Positions 46,540 through 58,040 are shown, counted from the first letter of the stretch. The stretch is DNA of 64,000 bases from Aporrectodea caliginosa (GCA_020284085.1 JACEVL010005024.1:558001-622000); one strand, 5' to 3'. Translations and numbers: made by a program. Notes: generated by a model from the letters alone, not told the origin.

Positions 46540-47682
46540 TAGGCTGACCAGATATTGGAAACTAAAAACCGGGACACTTCAATCACAAAATAAATGTGTG
46601 ATGTTGTCTATAATTAATATAAAATAACTTGCACAAATATCTATTTTATGCTTATTATATTGGTAGCCTATAAGTCGACTAAGTGAAAGGTTTTATTCAA
46701 ATCATGCTTTTAAATTTAAAATTAAATTCTAAATTTCTCAAATCAGTTAGGCCTACTCAAATTTGGCACCTGAATGTATGCTTCTTACAAGTTTTTTGTC
46801 TGCTGACATTCTATCATAACAAATCTTGCTTTTCAATTTAAATTTGTAATAATAGCCTCAGTTTTTGTTCTGGTACAAGTAGCCTAAATTTTGGCTCGAA
46901 CATTTTTCTGATCAGCTGTGATGTACAATCCATTGATCTGAAACTTTTATTGTGGCATACGGTTTGGTATGCATACGTACCCTCTGCAGCAGCTAAATTA
47001 TACTCTTCTTTACCTGGTTGTTTAGCTGTAAAATATATCGGTAATGATGAAGAACTTGCTCTTGCACTCAGAGCGACCTTGTGTTTCTTAGTGGCAATGT
47101 GGTCATTGATGTCTGACCTGCCGCCGTGAGCAACCGAAATAGTTGACTTACAGATATTGCAGAATGCAGTACTACCATCAGTCGCACTGCTGGACAAGAA
47201 TGAAATCTCGGCCTTCACATCGTCGTTAAAAGAACATTTTCGTTTTGACATTTTATAATCTAATTTCAGTAATTTAGTTTCAAATTGTAGGATTTAGATT
47301 TTAAATTAAAAATTATTTTTTATGAAAATGTGTTTTATCAGAATATTATCACTACGACAATAAAAAAATTATGACGTTTAGAACCGGAAGAGGTATTATG
47401 CATGGTAATAAATAAAAGTGAGATTAAAAATGAATTTACTCGCCAGATGCCAGTAGTAAAATCAAGGCGACGTTGATAAAGTAAGTAAGTATAATAGTAT
47501 ATCCTTTATTTGATCACATGACAAACGCACATGAAATACATCATATTATATAAGATCGGAAAGTCAGGTCAGTTTTTAAAAACCGGGACATATTTAGAGT
47601 TTGGCCTACCTTTCCCGGCAGCCGGGACAGCTAGCAGAAAATCGGGACTGTCCCGGGAAAACCGGGACGTCTGGTCAGCCTA
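46540..47682 (-). mobile_element. hAT-like element, family G, with BED-finger transposase remnant
   Basis: Ends are TAGGCTGACCAGA and its perfect inverse (13 bp). Flanks ATGTATAC and GTATATAC agree in 6 of 8 positions, so the target duplication is degraded or obscured by TA-rich sequence. CCGGGAC words recur near both ends (46575, and 47580-47670). A minus-strand frame inside encodes the N-terminus of a hAT transposase. Confidence 0.75.
46838..47251 (-). pseudogene. hAT transposase N-terminal fragment with BED zinc finger
   Basis: The frame starts at an ATG and runs 137 codons. Residues C31, C34, H51 and H57 form a BED-type zinc finger, with FCNICKSTISVAHGGRSDI around the first pair. Then AAAEGTYAYQTVCHNKSFRS, a block typical of BED-hAT proteins, follows. 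Near residue 120 the frame shifts: the expected continuation (TKTEAIITN) is readable in another frame. The rest of the transposase is absent, so it cannot be functional. Confidence 0.75.
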
Positions 47683-47916
47683 GTATATACTGAATGTCAG
47701 TAACTGTATACAACACTTAACTTTAATGCTGCGTGTTTGGAGGCTGTCTAAATTTTTCAGTTGTCTGTTATACTGACAACATGCATCTAAGGTATGCCGG
47801 CTATGCGTAACCAGAATGTTGACTTCGCAACAGACATAGCCTTTATATATATATAAATATATATATTATATATATTATGTATATATACATATATAATTAG
47901 AAGATGAAGAAGAAGT

Positions 47917-47984
47917 CCCTTCAATGACAAGAGTGTACTACTAAAGCCACTGGGAAACCAATGCAACTCGTTGTTGAAGTGTTA
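47917..47984 (+). mobile_element. ~70-bp foldback repeat, copy 2
   Basis: CTTCAATGACAAGAGTGTAC and, later, ACTGGGAAACCAATGCA and GTTGTTGAAGTGTTAA match the copy at 55800-55870 at most positions. Confidence 0.6.
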
Positions 47985-48029
47985 AGCTAGCCTTTTAGCC
48001 ATGGGTATGAATATTTGCAACTTCATTTT

Positions 48030-49690
48030 CGTAGCCTTCATTTATTCATTCATTCATTACAGAAATTTATGTAGCACCCCTTCAAGGCTACTACTCAGAG
48101 GTGCTCCCAACCAACCCTAGCACGGCTAAAAAGGACAGTTTGAGCATACAATAGAACACGTCGGAGTGGACCCTGGGAAGCAAGCACAGCGCCTAGGAAC
48201 GCCGCCCGTTCTAGAGCATTGGACCAACGACTGACAAGGTATGGTTCTGCCTAGTGGATGATGAGGGTGGCAATGACGCCAGGAATAAGTGAGCGAGCAA
48301 CAGTTCGGAGCTAGCACAGAATAGTTGCAACAGAGGCGAGTTTGTGAAGGAAAGGTAAGCTCTTGGTCGAGCGTGACTTCAAGGTCCCGGACAGAAGAGA
48401 AAAGGTGAAATGGGGGAAGTCAGCAGCCAGAGCAGCCAGGTCTAACTTTGCAAGCTGATGCCGAGATAACCAGCCAATCAGATAAATTGGATTTTTCATG
48501 GGTTGGCATATTATTATTATTATTATGACAAAAGCACGCAAAGTCATACAGAAAACCATATTGGAGGTGTGGTTGGTCAGTCGCAGTTAGATATCCAGAT
48601 GTTCGAAGGCCGATGAGAAAGGTAGTTTTAAGGCGTTTCTTGAAAGAAGGAAAGGAGCTCTCGAGCAATTGATAAATATTGGTAATCGATTCCACTCCCT
48701 GGAGCAGCAACACGGAATGCACAAGAACCCATGACAGTGCTACATGTAGGCTCAACTAAAAGACCCACAGCGGAAGATCGCAGACTGAAGGGCGGGATGT
48801 AAGGAAAAACTAGTGGTTGAAGGTAGGTAGAATTGCTCGTTGTGAAGGTTTTGTAGGTCAGATAGGCCAGTTTCAATCTTATTCTGAATTCAACAGGAAG
48901 TCAATGCAGTTGACTGAGCAGAGTCAAGGAGTTTGAATGAGAAGATGCAAGCAGCACTAAAACATGGATGCCTGTTGACTTACCTGATATACCTGCAAAC
49001 ACAGGGTTGGCATAATCAAGGCAAGAGCAGACAAGCTGTGACATGTCTTTGGTAAGAGTTGACCTTATGCGACGTATTGCCTGATGTGATAGAAACAAGA
49101 TTGCAAAGATTCGTTATGTGGGATTGGAATGTGAGATTATTGTCCAAAGTGACTCCAAGTGTTTTAACAGTCTTTGAGAGCCGAACAACAGTGCCAGTAA
49201 GGTCAACACTGGAATGAGACGGGAAAGAGCACAAGCATTGGCTTGAGTCAAACATGATTGCCTCAGACTTATCTGGGTATAGACTGACAAGATCATTGAA
49301 GCAGAGCCATGCATGCAGTGAAGAGAAGCACTCTTCAAGTATTACTTTACCAGTTTGATCCATTGGTGAAAGAGCAGTGACAAGCTGAGTATCTTTGGCA
49401 TACTGATGTAACTGGACTCCAAAGTGATTAGCTATGCAGCTGATTGGTGAAGTGAAGATTGTAAATAATGGGGCCAACAACAGATCCCTGAGGGACACCA
49501 GCAGGGTAGAGAGAAGGATCCAATCAATCAGTACCAATACCCACTTGCAGATGCAGGAAGCTACCTAGGTTAAGGCAATACCAGAGACACTGAAGCTTTT
49601 AATGAGTCTCGGAAGAAGTAGCTGGTCGTTTGACAGTGTCAAAAGCAGCTCTCAGGTCAAGGCATTCTGAGAGGCATGCATATGAGGACA
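48030..49690 (-). mobile_element. CR1/L2-like LINE, reverse transcriptase to 3' end
   Basis: Read 5' to 3' on the minus strand the blocks are LDLRAAFDTVKRP (about 49655) and the palm with HQYAKDTQLVTALSP (49390), where YAKD replaces YADD. Then come SKTVKTLGVTLDNNLTFQSH (49170), a DYANPVFAGISGK piece (48990), and AYLTYKTFTTSNSTYLQPLV with RSSAVGLLVEP (48800). The 3' hairpin and GAATGAATGAAT tail end it at 48110-48030. Several frameshifts and the active-site change show it is dead. Confidence 0.85.
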
Positions 49691-49866
49691 GGTGGTTATT
49701 CCTTTCCCTCACCGTCTCATCTTCCCACCGATTGTGTTTTAGTGTACTCATTACAGCTGAGTTGGCTAGAATCAGTAATCTCATAACAGATTTCTGCCTT
49801 GGTTGGAATTGAACCCCAACCTTTTGGTTGACAGTCCAGCATGCTAACCACTAGACTACCATGCAC
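49690..49866 (-). mobile_element. tRNA-derived SINE
   Basis: The minus strand has ATGGTAGTCTAGTGGTTAGC (A box) and GGGTTCAATTCC (B box) at tRNA-like spacing. The tail is shared with 27860-28012. It abuts the 5' side of the LINE copy at 48030-49690. Confidence 0.75.
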
Positions 49867-49869
49867 GCC

Positions 49870-51420
49870 ACAGTGAAACTTCTTATAAATGCCATAGACA
49901 CCTGTACCTAAATATCTCTATCTGTATCTACTAATCTTTTTACCTTGGGCAACAATTAGAGTTTAAAATAGGCCGACAGTTATTTGCACGAGTCGTTTTT
50001 GCCCTCGCATAAAGTATTTTAGTTTGTTTCTTTTTATCCTGAACTAGATGTTTGCCCATCCTAAGATGGTAAAATGTATTCGAGTTTTGAGAATAATGCT
50101 GCCATGGACTTGGCTTTTAAAGGAAGTTTTATGGTTTGGATATCACTTCAGAAATTGTTTTTCCTGAAAATACTTCTTTGCAAACACAAGAATCAAAAAC
50201 TTCTCTTGTTACTAGTTTCTGTTATATAGAGAGTAGAGACTCTCACCTCTCATTGTTGTTATCTACCTGTGTCTCTTTCTCTATCTTAAGTAAAGAGCTT
50301 GTACATGTATAAAAAAAAACTAAATAATTATGCTAACAGCACAAAATAGGAAATTGTTTGACTAAGAAATTTATGTAGGGAAAAGCAGTTTGTTGCCTTG
50401 TTCGATCTTGCATTGTGCAGATTTTATTTAATTTGAAAAGTTGTTGCTATGAATAAATGTCTGGAAAATTGAATTCTTGTGGGGTTTTTGCTGTAGAAAA
50501 ATCATGATTACATTGGGGTGGGTCCTTTACAATTGGATATTTTGCAAACTGGTTGATACTGCCCTGGTCATAGATGTATCTGAGATATATTTGTATTATT
50601 TCTGTATGTGTATATGGCTGTACATGTGGTTGGTGGGTTTGCATGAGCATTTGAAGTTTTCTGTGCATGTTTTATTAATGATTCTAGTAAATGAAACGTC
50701 ATCATTTCTTGGTGTCAGTCAATTTGGTGATGATGGGTGCAAACGGTTACAAGTATAATTTGTTTGTGTCTCGTCTTTTACTCCTACTCTGTCCCAGGGG
50801 ACACAGATAATCTATCTAAGTATTCCTCTGCAACACAGTTTATCCAGTTTGAAGTCATATATAGGCCTATTTTATCATACGATCAATTATCAATGCTACG
50901 CTCTCTCAGATCCTAGAAACAACGGAGTTTCTTTATCGAATGAACTTATCCAGTTGTCATATGATTGAACTTCCACATTTCTTGTTTCTATTTGTCTATT
51001 TTCTATTTATGTGTGGTCTATGTTGATGGTGTTTGATGATTTCAGGCACTGGATCGTATTTTAATCAACCTCTTGGATGTTTCTTGGTTTGCTTTACTCT
51101 TCACAGTTTTCCTTATGTCCTGCCAAATGTCTGAAGTTGATGAAGACTTCTTTCTGGCTGCGGCCATTGCTTCTCTCAAGTATCTGCCTAAATGTGGTCA
51201 TGTTAACAGCTACTGTACATCTTCCTCATCTGTTTCATGCACTTGTTTCTTCATGGGCCCTTGACAAACTTGTACGTCATCTGCTCATCTGATTATTAGA
51301 TTGATTCACAAAATTCCTACAATTTTTTCTCCATTTTGTGGTTAAATGACGCTAAACAAACTCATTGCTGATTTGTCGGTAACTTTCCGCTTCCATTCCG
51401 CTAGCATGGATTCAAAGTTG
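49870..51420. other. AT-rich non-coding stretch
   Basis: It holds short frames only. No splice-bounded conserved exon, RNA gene or transposon terminus was recognised. Confidence 0.4.
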
Positions 51421-51424
51421 ACTA

Positions 51425-52484
51425 TCAGGAAGAAGACAAAAGATGGGCATACGTGACAAACATTCTAGCTGGACGACAGTGTTAAATGGAGTGCCACAAG
51501 GATCAGCGCTTGGGCCATTGCTGTTCGTACTTTTTATTAATGACATAGACGATGGGATTTTATCGAAAATTTCTAAATTTGCAGATGCTACAAAACTATG
51601 TAGAGCAGTTGGAAATGAAAAAGAAGCGGAGATACTACGGGAAGATCTAAGAAGAATGTTCAGAACTTCAGATGGTCACAGGACTGGCAGATGCTCCTTA
51701 ATGTGGAAAAGTGCTCAGTGATGCATATGGGGAAGAGAAACAGCTAGTTTTCATATGAAATTGGGGGGTATGGTGTTGAAAGTGAGTGAGGAAGAAAGGG
51801 ACTTGGGAGTGATTATGCACAAGAGTGCAAAACCCTCAAGGCAATGCGCTGAAGCATCAAAAAGGCTAACTTGACTTTAGGCATGATAAGAAGGACAATA
51901 GTCGCCCGAGACAAGGATACAATATTGAGGTTAAATACAAATCACTGGTTAGGCCACAGTTGGAATACTGCATCCAGGTATGGAGTCCATACCTGAAACA
52001 GGACATGGAAAAGCTGGAGAAGGTGCAAAGAAGAGCTACAAAAATGATTTGGGGCTACAAGGATTTGGGCTATGAAGAACGGTTGAAAAGGTGTGGACTA
52101 ACAACATTGGAGAAAAGGAGGAGCAGAGGAGACCTAATTGAAGCCTACAAGATTATTACTGGAAAGGAGGCAGTGCAGAAGGAGAAGTTTTTTCAATTAG
52201 CACCAAACAAGGCAACTTGGGGACATAGGTATAAATTATTTAAGAAACCGAAAGGGACATTAGGGCAGAAATTCTTCAGTGCAAGAGTTGTAGATTTGTG
52301 GAATAGTTTGGATGATAGTACTGTCTCAGTGGACACTATCACAGCTTTCAAGAAGAAGCTAGGAAAATTGGGCTATTAATCATGTTCCAGGTTAATTGCA
52401 GTGGTTCTAACACAGACACGAAACGTCTTCTGAACCACTTAAAACCCTTGTTATGTTATGTTATGTTATGTTATGTTATGTTAA
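51425..52484 (+). mobile_element. CR1/L2-like LINE with (TTATG)n tail
   Basis: Plus-strand pieces in order: LNGVPQGSALGPLLFVLFIN (51490), then FADATKLCRAV, where FADA replaces the catalytic FADD. After a frameshifted zone comes a 139-codon frame (51960-52379): MEYCIQVWSPYLKQDMEKLE, RRATKMIWGYKDL and FFSARVVDLWNSLDDST. The 3' tail is six TTATG units to 52484. It is the uninterrupted relative of 35985-37428. Confidence 0.88.
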
Positions 52485-52499
52485 TTTCTCCCATTAGTT

Positions 52500-53100
52500 T
52501 GCTGTATAATGCTTTGGTGATTTTGTCCTCTGAGATTTCTAAGAGTTGCTTTGGCGGCCGTAGTAAGTAGACGGATGATGCTAATCTCGGTGCCTCGTAG
52601 TCTGTCGTTATTGGAAAAGTGGAGCCTCCGCCTCCGCTCTAACTTCCTAGTTGCGGAAGCAGATTGTCGCCTCTGATTGCCTCGTTGCTCTCGTTCCGCT
52701 GGTGATGGCAGCAGCTGCTGCAGCTGCTGGTGCTTCGTGAGAAGATGATGGCAGTAGTGGATGGAGGGATGCTGCCTGCCTTCGGGCTCAGCTGCTCTGC
52801 TCTGGGCCACGGCTCATCAGCCGCAGCGGAGGCCGTAGCAGCAGCATCAGCAGCAGCGGCCAATGGGGTGTTCTCCTCTGCCAGCCGCCGCCGCGTGAGG
52901 AAAGGCGTCCTCTCCTCTTCAACTACTTGATTTTCATAGCAGCTGCAGCACCTGCGCACAGCCAGACTTGATGAACTGTGGGCCTGTGTTGGGTTTGCAT
53001 GTGTGTGCGTGTGTGTTTGGCCGGGCGTGCATTTGCATCCTGACATGATGACACACTGTAGGCGCTTACACTCGGACACCACCACATTCAGTCAGTAACT
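52500..53100. other. GC-rich, CTG/CAG-rich block without recognisable gene
   Basis: Opposite-strand frames of 109-148 codons (52481-52810, 52639-53085) are Ala-, Ser- or Arg-rich and derive from GCT/CTG-type repeats. No conserved domain is visible. It could be another 5' UTR or promoter region, as for 39-42.3 kb. Confidence 0.3.
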
Positions 53101-53738
53101 GAGTCACTGACGAATTTCCTTGCAAACAAAGACGAGAGCAAAGACTTTCTCAGAAAAGGTTAATAGTTTAGTTGAAGCAATAGTTGCATCTGGAAAATAA
53201 TTAAGGTTTGTACAGATAGAAAGGGCCATGGCTGCCCGTTTGTAGTAGTTGATCAATGTCTGACCATGCTTGGTCATTCGATGAACATGCTTGATTAACA
53301 GTTGACCAAGTTTAGTCAAAAGTTGATTGAAGATGTATGCTTGAATAGCATTGTCGTCATTGATACCAATTCTTTGGACCGGTCATTCTGTCTCAGTGAT
53401 TGAACCAGGTTTGTTTCTGTTTCATTGTAAACTTGTTGAACTCTGAGTGACGTCTGTTTGTTATGATTTAAGTTTTGGAGCCATTGCTGTGAAATTCTGT
53501 TATACTACTGTTTGTGTTGCTTTCTCAAGGCATTTCATGTTCTAACCAGAATCTCATTGGCTGCCCTTCCAAAAATGTACCATTTGTTATTAGGTAACTG
53601 CACGAATGTCAGATTACATTAGATATTACATGAGGAGATTTAGTTAGTTTGCCTATGAGCAGTTTTTGTGGCAGAATGACTGGCTTTGCAGAATCCGTTG
53701 AATATTGCATGAACTAATTAATAAAGAAGTGTTGATAG

Positions 53739-55518
53739 CAGAGATGTTATGCTCGATACCTGTACTTGTACTCAAGTAGGCCTACAACTCGAGTACAGTT
53801 TTTAAGTACTTGTACTCGTACTGGAGACTAAAGTTCGTGTACTTGAGACTTAAGTACTACTACTTTTACTTGAGACTTTACATGTGTGACAAAAGTTCTT
53901 TATAATGGAAACATACAGCATATGAACAACTGATTGGCTTTTACAGGCACTCCGATAGGTCAACTATTAGTCATTAACTTTTACGGTTTGGATAGTTTGG
54001 CAGTTGTTTTTCTGAGATCAGTGTTTACACGGGTCACTTCTTGATCAGAATTTCGTTCTGGTTGTCTTCTTAACATGGAGCAATCTTCCCAACCGTGTGA
54101 AGAATATGCCATCTCCAGGGACATTCAAATACCTACCTTTTTAAATTATCGTACAACTGTCATTGATTTTTGAACTCATGTACACTGTACAGCACCCTTT
54201 TCTTTTGCCTCGGCCGTGGTATGGCACCATGTTAATCGTCTTATTGTTATTTATTCTGGAAATGTTCTCAACAAACTGTATGAGCCATCGTTTAGAGCCT
54301 TGATTGTGCCTCCATCTAAAGCACTTGTTAAACGCTTGTTTAATTATGGTGGTTAAATACTAAACCGCATCGAGTGAATATGAGTGACAAGATGCTCACA
54401 TCCTGATGTTTCTCAAGAGCCAGTCTAAATGAGTGCTTGTGTCCGACGACATGATCAGTGAAAATACATGGTTGATTCAGCCTTAATTGCTAAAGAAATA
54501 AATATCTCCTGATTCTTGCAGTAGCCACATGCAGTTGTTAGGGCTGTCAACGGGCCCCCGGGCCTCCGGGCCCCCGTTCGAAGGGCCCGGCCCGGGCCCT
54601 TAAATCAAAGCCCGAAAACCCGTCCGAATCAGCATATTATTTTAAGTAAATTTTAAAAGCTTAAATACAGACTTTCAGTCGCGTAAAACGCTGTGGATTT
54701 GAAGATGTGTTGGCCAGCTACAGTGGTGTATTAGTCATCGGCGCGGGGGTAGTTGGCATCTTGGCACTAGGGCTGTCAACGGGCCCCCGCACACCCGGGC
54801 CCCCGTTCGAGGGTCAGCCCGGGCCGTTAAGTCAATACCCGAAAACCCATCCAAAGAAGCATAATAACGGTATGCAGGTGTAAGTTTTAAAAGCTGTGTC
54901 ATCCGCGGTTGAATAACAGGCTGTCTGTCGCGTGGGAAGCTGTGGAGTTCAGCATGAATGAGCCAGCTAAAGTGGCCGATTAGTCATCGGCGGAGGGCGG
55001 TTGGCACCTGCCTGATTGCCGGCTATCATAAGACGAGCCATGGGCTCCTATTTAATAAGGGTTATTATGCAAGGACAACCTACCGGGATGCGCAAGCCAA
55101 TGATGACCAACTTTGAATTAGGTCTTAGTGCAATGACCGTTTATATATATATATATAGACAGAGCTTCCTATGTTATGAAGCGTTGTTATATAAACTTTA
55201 CAGCTGGTCCTACGTTGTTGTTTATAAACTTTACAGCTGGTCCTACGTTTGGCTTTCCTCAAGCGTATTACCAATGACGGACTGACGGGCCTTCGGGCCC
55301 CCGTTGAAAATGAGCTCGGGTACCCGGGCCCCGTTTTTCTAACATTTTGACAGCCCTAGCAGTTGTGTACTTTGATTATAGCCTTAGTACTTGTACTCGT
55401 ATTATTTTGTACTTGAAACCAAAGTACTGGTGTATTTGTACTTGAGATCAAAGTATTTGTACTTGCCCTTGATACCTAAGTACTTGTACTTGAAATCTAA
55501 GTACTTGAAACATCTGTG
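53739..55518. mobile_element. hAT-like element, family D (ACTTGTACT repeats), carrying a nested hAT
   Basis: The left end CAGAGATGTT and the inverted right end CACAGATGTT differ at one position. Flanks GTTGATAG (53731-53738) and GTTGATTG (55519-55526) match in 7 of 8. ACTTGTACTCGAGTAC-type words fill 53760-53890 and 55378-55510. Removing the nested element and its duplication leaves about 952 bp. No transposase is encoded. Confidence 0.75.
54539..55358. mobile_element. hAT-like element, family E (CCCGGGC repeats), nested in family D
   Basis: Ends are TAGGGCTGTCAA and its inverse TTGACAGCCCTA with a short AT tail. GCAGTTGT is duplicated exactly (54531-54538 and 55359-55366). CGGGCCC-type words fill the first 60 bp and the last 90 bp. 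The left ~228 bp occurs twice in tandem (54539-54766 and about 54767-55015), so there are two left ends and one right end. Confidence 0.88.
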
Positions 55519-55799
55519 GTTGATTGTAGAGATTGCTTATATGTGCCATAAGCATTAATTAGAGAAAAATGGGTTGTACTTAAACAGTCTTCATTAAAGG
55601 TAGAATGTATGGGAAGAAATTAAAAGGAAGGCCAGATTATTGGATATGGCTAAAAACTGATGGACGTGGGAAGCCAATAGATGTAGCGGCTGATAAATAC
55701 GAAAAGCAGTTTAACTGAATGTGCAGGAGCAGAGCAGCAGAGTGAATGGCAACAACTTAAAAGAATTTCAACATCACTCACATTATGTTAAGGGACTGC

Positions 55800-55870
55800 T
55801 TAACACTTTAATGACAAGAGTGTACTAAAAGCGACTGGGAAACTACTGCAGCTTGTCGTTAAAGTGTTAA
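55800..55870. mobile_element. ~70-bp foldback repeat, copy 3 (best preserved)
   Basis: TTAACACTTTAATGACAAG pairs with CTTGTCGTTAAAGTGTTAA (18 of 19) around a centre containing GAGTGTACTAAAAGCGACTG. GGACTGCTT is present at both sides (overlapping the first T at 55792-55800 and again at 55873-55881), like a target duplication. Copies lie at 33348-33417 and 47917-47984. Confidence 0.75.
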
Positions 55871-56299
55871 TGGACTGCTTTTCTCTTCACTTTGTGTGGC
55901 TTATTGATGCAATTTGTCCAGCTGCTTCATGCAGGATAAAATCACACAGTTTGAGTCCATGTTTATTTAACCATGTCTATGCAGTTATTTAGTAATAGGC
56001 AGCAGAGCTACCGTTCCTATGTAACACATTATATTCCATTTCTATGACTTGATTGCTAGTCTCTTCCTGGTCAGGTGATAGAGTGTTTTCAGATTGCCTT
56101 CAAAGGGTTCTGTGATTTAATTTGATTTGAACTTTATTCCATTTACTAGGATCTAGTATTGAATTTTAATCACTGATGATGTCTGATTGAAATGATGCCA
56201 TAGATTTTTCCTTGGCTGATGTTCTAATTATACCTGTGATAGAATGTTTGGTGAATTCCTGCCTAAAATGAAGATGATTCTCACCACAGGGTCACATAA

Positions 56300-56870
56300 T
56301 ATGTGTATGTACATGTCTCGACTTTATAAAGGAGATTTTAAGAACCCCTGAAAAGCGCTATGAACATGGTTGTCTAAGGATCTGAAGAGGCAGATCTTAA
56401 CATAGCTAGACAAAGTTACTTGAGTATAAAGGGACAGGTCGAATGTCAACAGGCAAAGGAATGGATCAATGCAGGAGAGTGCACAAGAGAGAGCACCATG
56501 CACTCGTGTTGACATATGGCAGCAAAGGACCAAAAGATCTCCACAGATGGATGAAAGAAGCTACTGATGACCTGACCGATCTGAAACTGGCACTAACAGC
56601 TCTCATATACGTATGATGGAGTAGAGCCAACCAATGAAACTCACCCAAGGAGGAGATCTTGCATCTAATTCTGTCCTCACTAGGGAGCAAGTGGAGTGTG
56701 TCTCTCAGAATTTTTATATGCTGAGAAATGAGACAATGTTGGTACATTGGCCACCAGCTGAGGGATACATTTCAGGAATGAGCTGGGGCTGACATAGCCG
56801 GAATTTCAGCAAGCCTAAAGGCCAAGTGATACCATTGACCAGGTATGGTCAATGGTGTCAAATATGCATA
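56300..56870 (-). mobile_element. Decayed LINE C-terminal region
   Basis: Minus-strand pieces RDTLHLLPSEDRIRCKISSL (56700) and later SLYTQVTLSSYVKICLFRSL (56410) follow the order of the LHWLP and SFKxxLKTxLF blocks of LINE proteins. Many changes make this tentative. Confidence 0.4.
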
Positions 56871-57169
56871 GGTAACAGAAGTATGAAGAAATAAGTATGT
56901 AAGAAGATAACAGATATACATTGAGGGATTTGGTTTATTGATTGTGCCGTGTGAAATGATGTGTGAAATGTGCCATGAGATGGGTGTGCAACAGCATCAG
57001 CAGAATCTGATTGAAAGCCACGCCTTTCCTCTCTCTGCTTTGTTCTTTCTCTTCCTTTCAGCAAACCTTTGCTGCTATAGTTTTTTTCTGCTGCTGGGGC
57101 TCATCATGGCTCACGAGAGTGACGTTCCACTTCTGCATTGAATCAGAGGCTGGTTGAGTTTTACGAGGA

Positions 57170-57475
57170 CTGAGCTGAGAGGAACGAGAGATAGAGAGAC
57201 AGACAGAAAGAGAGAGAGAGAGAGAGATGAAGAGATGTTGAAAGGCAATGGTGTGTGTACGTGGCATATGCACATTCAGAGGCAGTCGTTGAAGCTTGGC
57301 TGCAATTTTGGCATGGGAGGCAATTGGCAGAGTATTATCTGCTCTGTTGCTGATGTTCTTCTTCTGTGGCTGAAACAGCTGGCTTCACTGCAGTTGACTG
57401 TTGGCATTGATGCCGCCACTGTTGAGTTGGCCGCTGCTGCTGCTGCTGCTGCAGCTGTCACGTTCTGATGATGAT
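57170..57475. repeat. GA-rich and CTG-rich low-complexity tracts
   Basis: A purine tract with GAGAGA (57185-57235) and a short (CTG)n run (57428-57450) lie in otherwise unremarkable sequence. The Ala- or Leu-rich frames here follow from the repeats. Confidence 0.7.
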
Positions 57476-58040
57476 GTTGTTGCCAAGGCAGATAGAGTGA
57501 CAGGCAGACGGATTCAATTAAAACGCTTCTGTAGCTCCAGTTTCTGATGCTGGGTCTGGGTTATGAGCTGATAGTCAAATCACATTGGAAAGTCAGGTGA
57601 ATCAAATTGACAGACAGAGGGACAGAGACAGACAGGCAGGCAGAGGCAGGCAGCTGCAGACATGTCATTTGATTCCTCTGACTGTCAACTGAATTGACCA
57701 TCCGTTCACATTAGAACCAGCATCAGTGTAGTATATCTGTCTAACTGTATGTATGTACACTGAATGTTGTACACATACATGCATACATATATACTTGCAT
57801 GTGCTTGCACACACAAAGATCAGAGTGCATAAGATACTGAAAGACAGTTGGAAAACGGAATGCCTGCAGAGACGTTTCTACGTCAAGGACCAAGGAAACA
57901 CAGATGAACTGAAAGCTAGCAGAGGAAATATTGAAGAATGGAGGGACGGAAGAAGGCATCAGATGTGGAAAATAGGAGAGCAATGAATGGAACAAGGAGG
58001 AACATCGACGATTAACAGCTTATGTTGCTGCAAGTGAAAC

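Noticed and set aside
49690..49866. tRNA gene
   Set aside because: A and B boxes are readable, but no full cloverleaf is closed, and the unit has a shared non-tRNA tail in other copies. It is a SINE.
52639..53085. 148-codon minus-strand frame
   Set aside because: Ala/Ser-rich product of CAG/GCT repeats with no domain or splice support.
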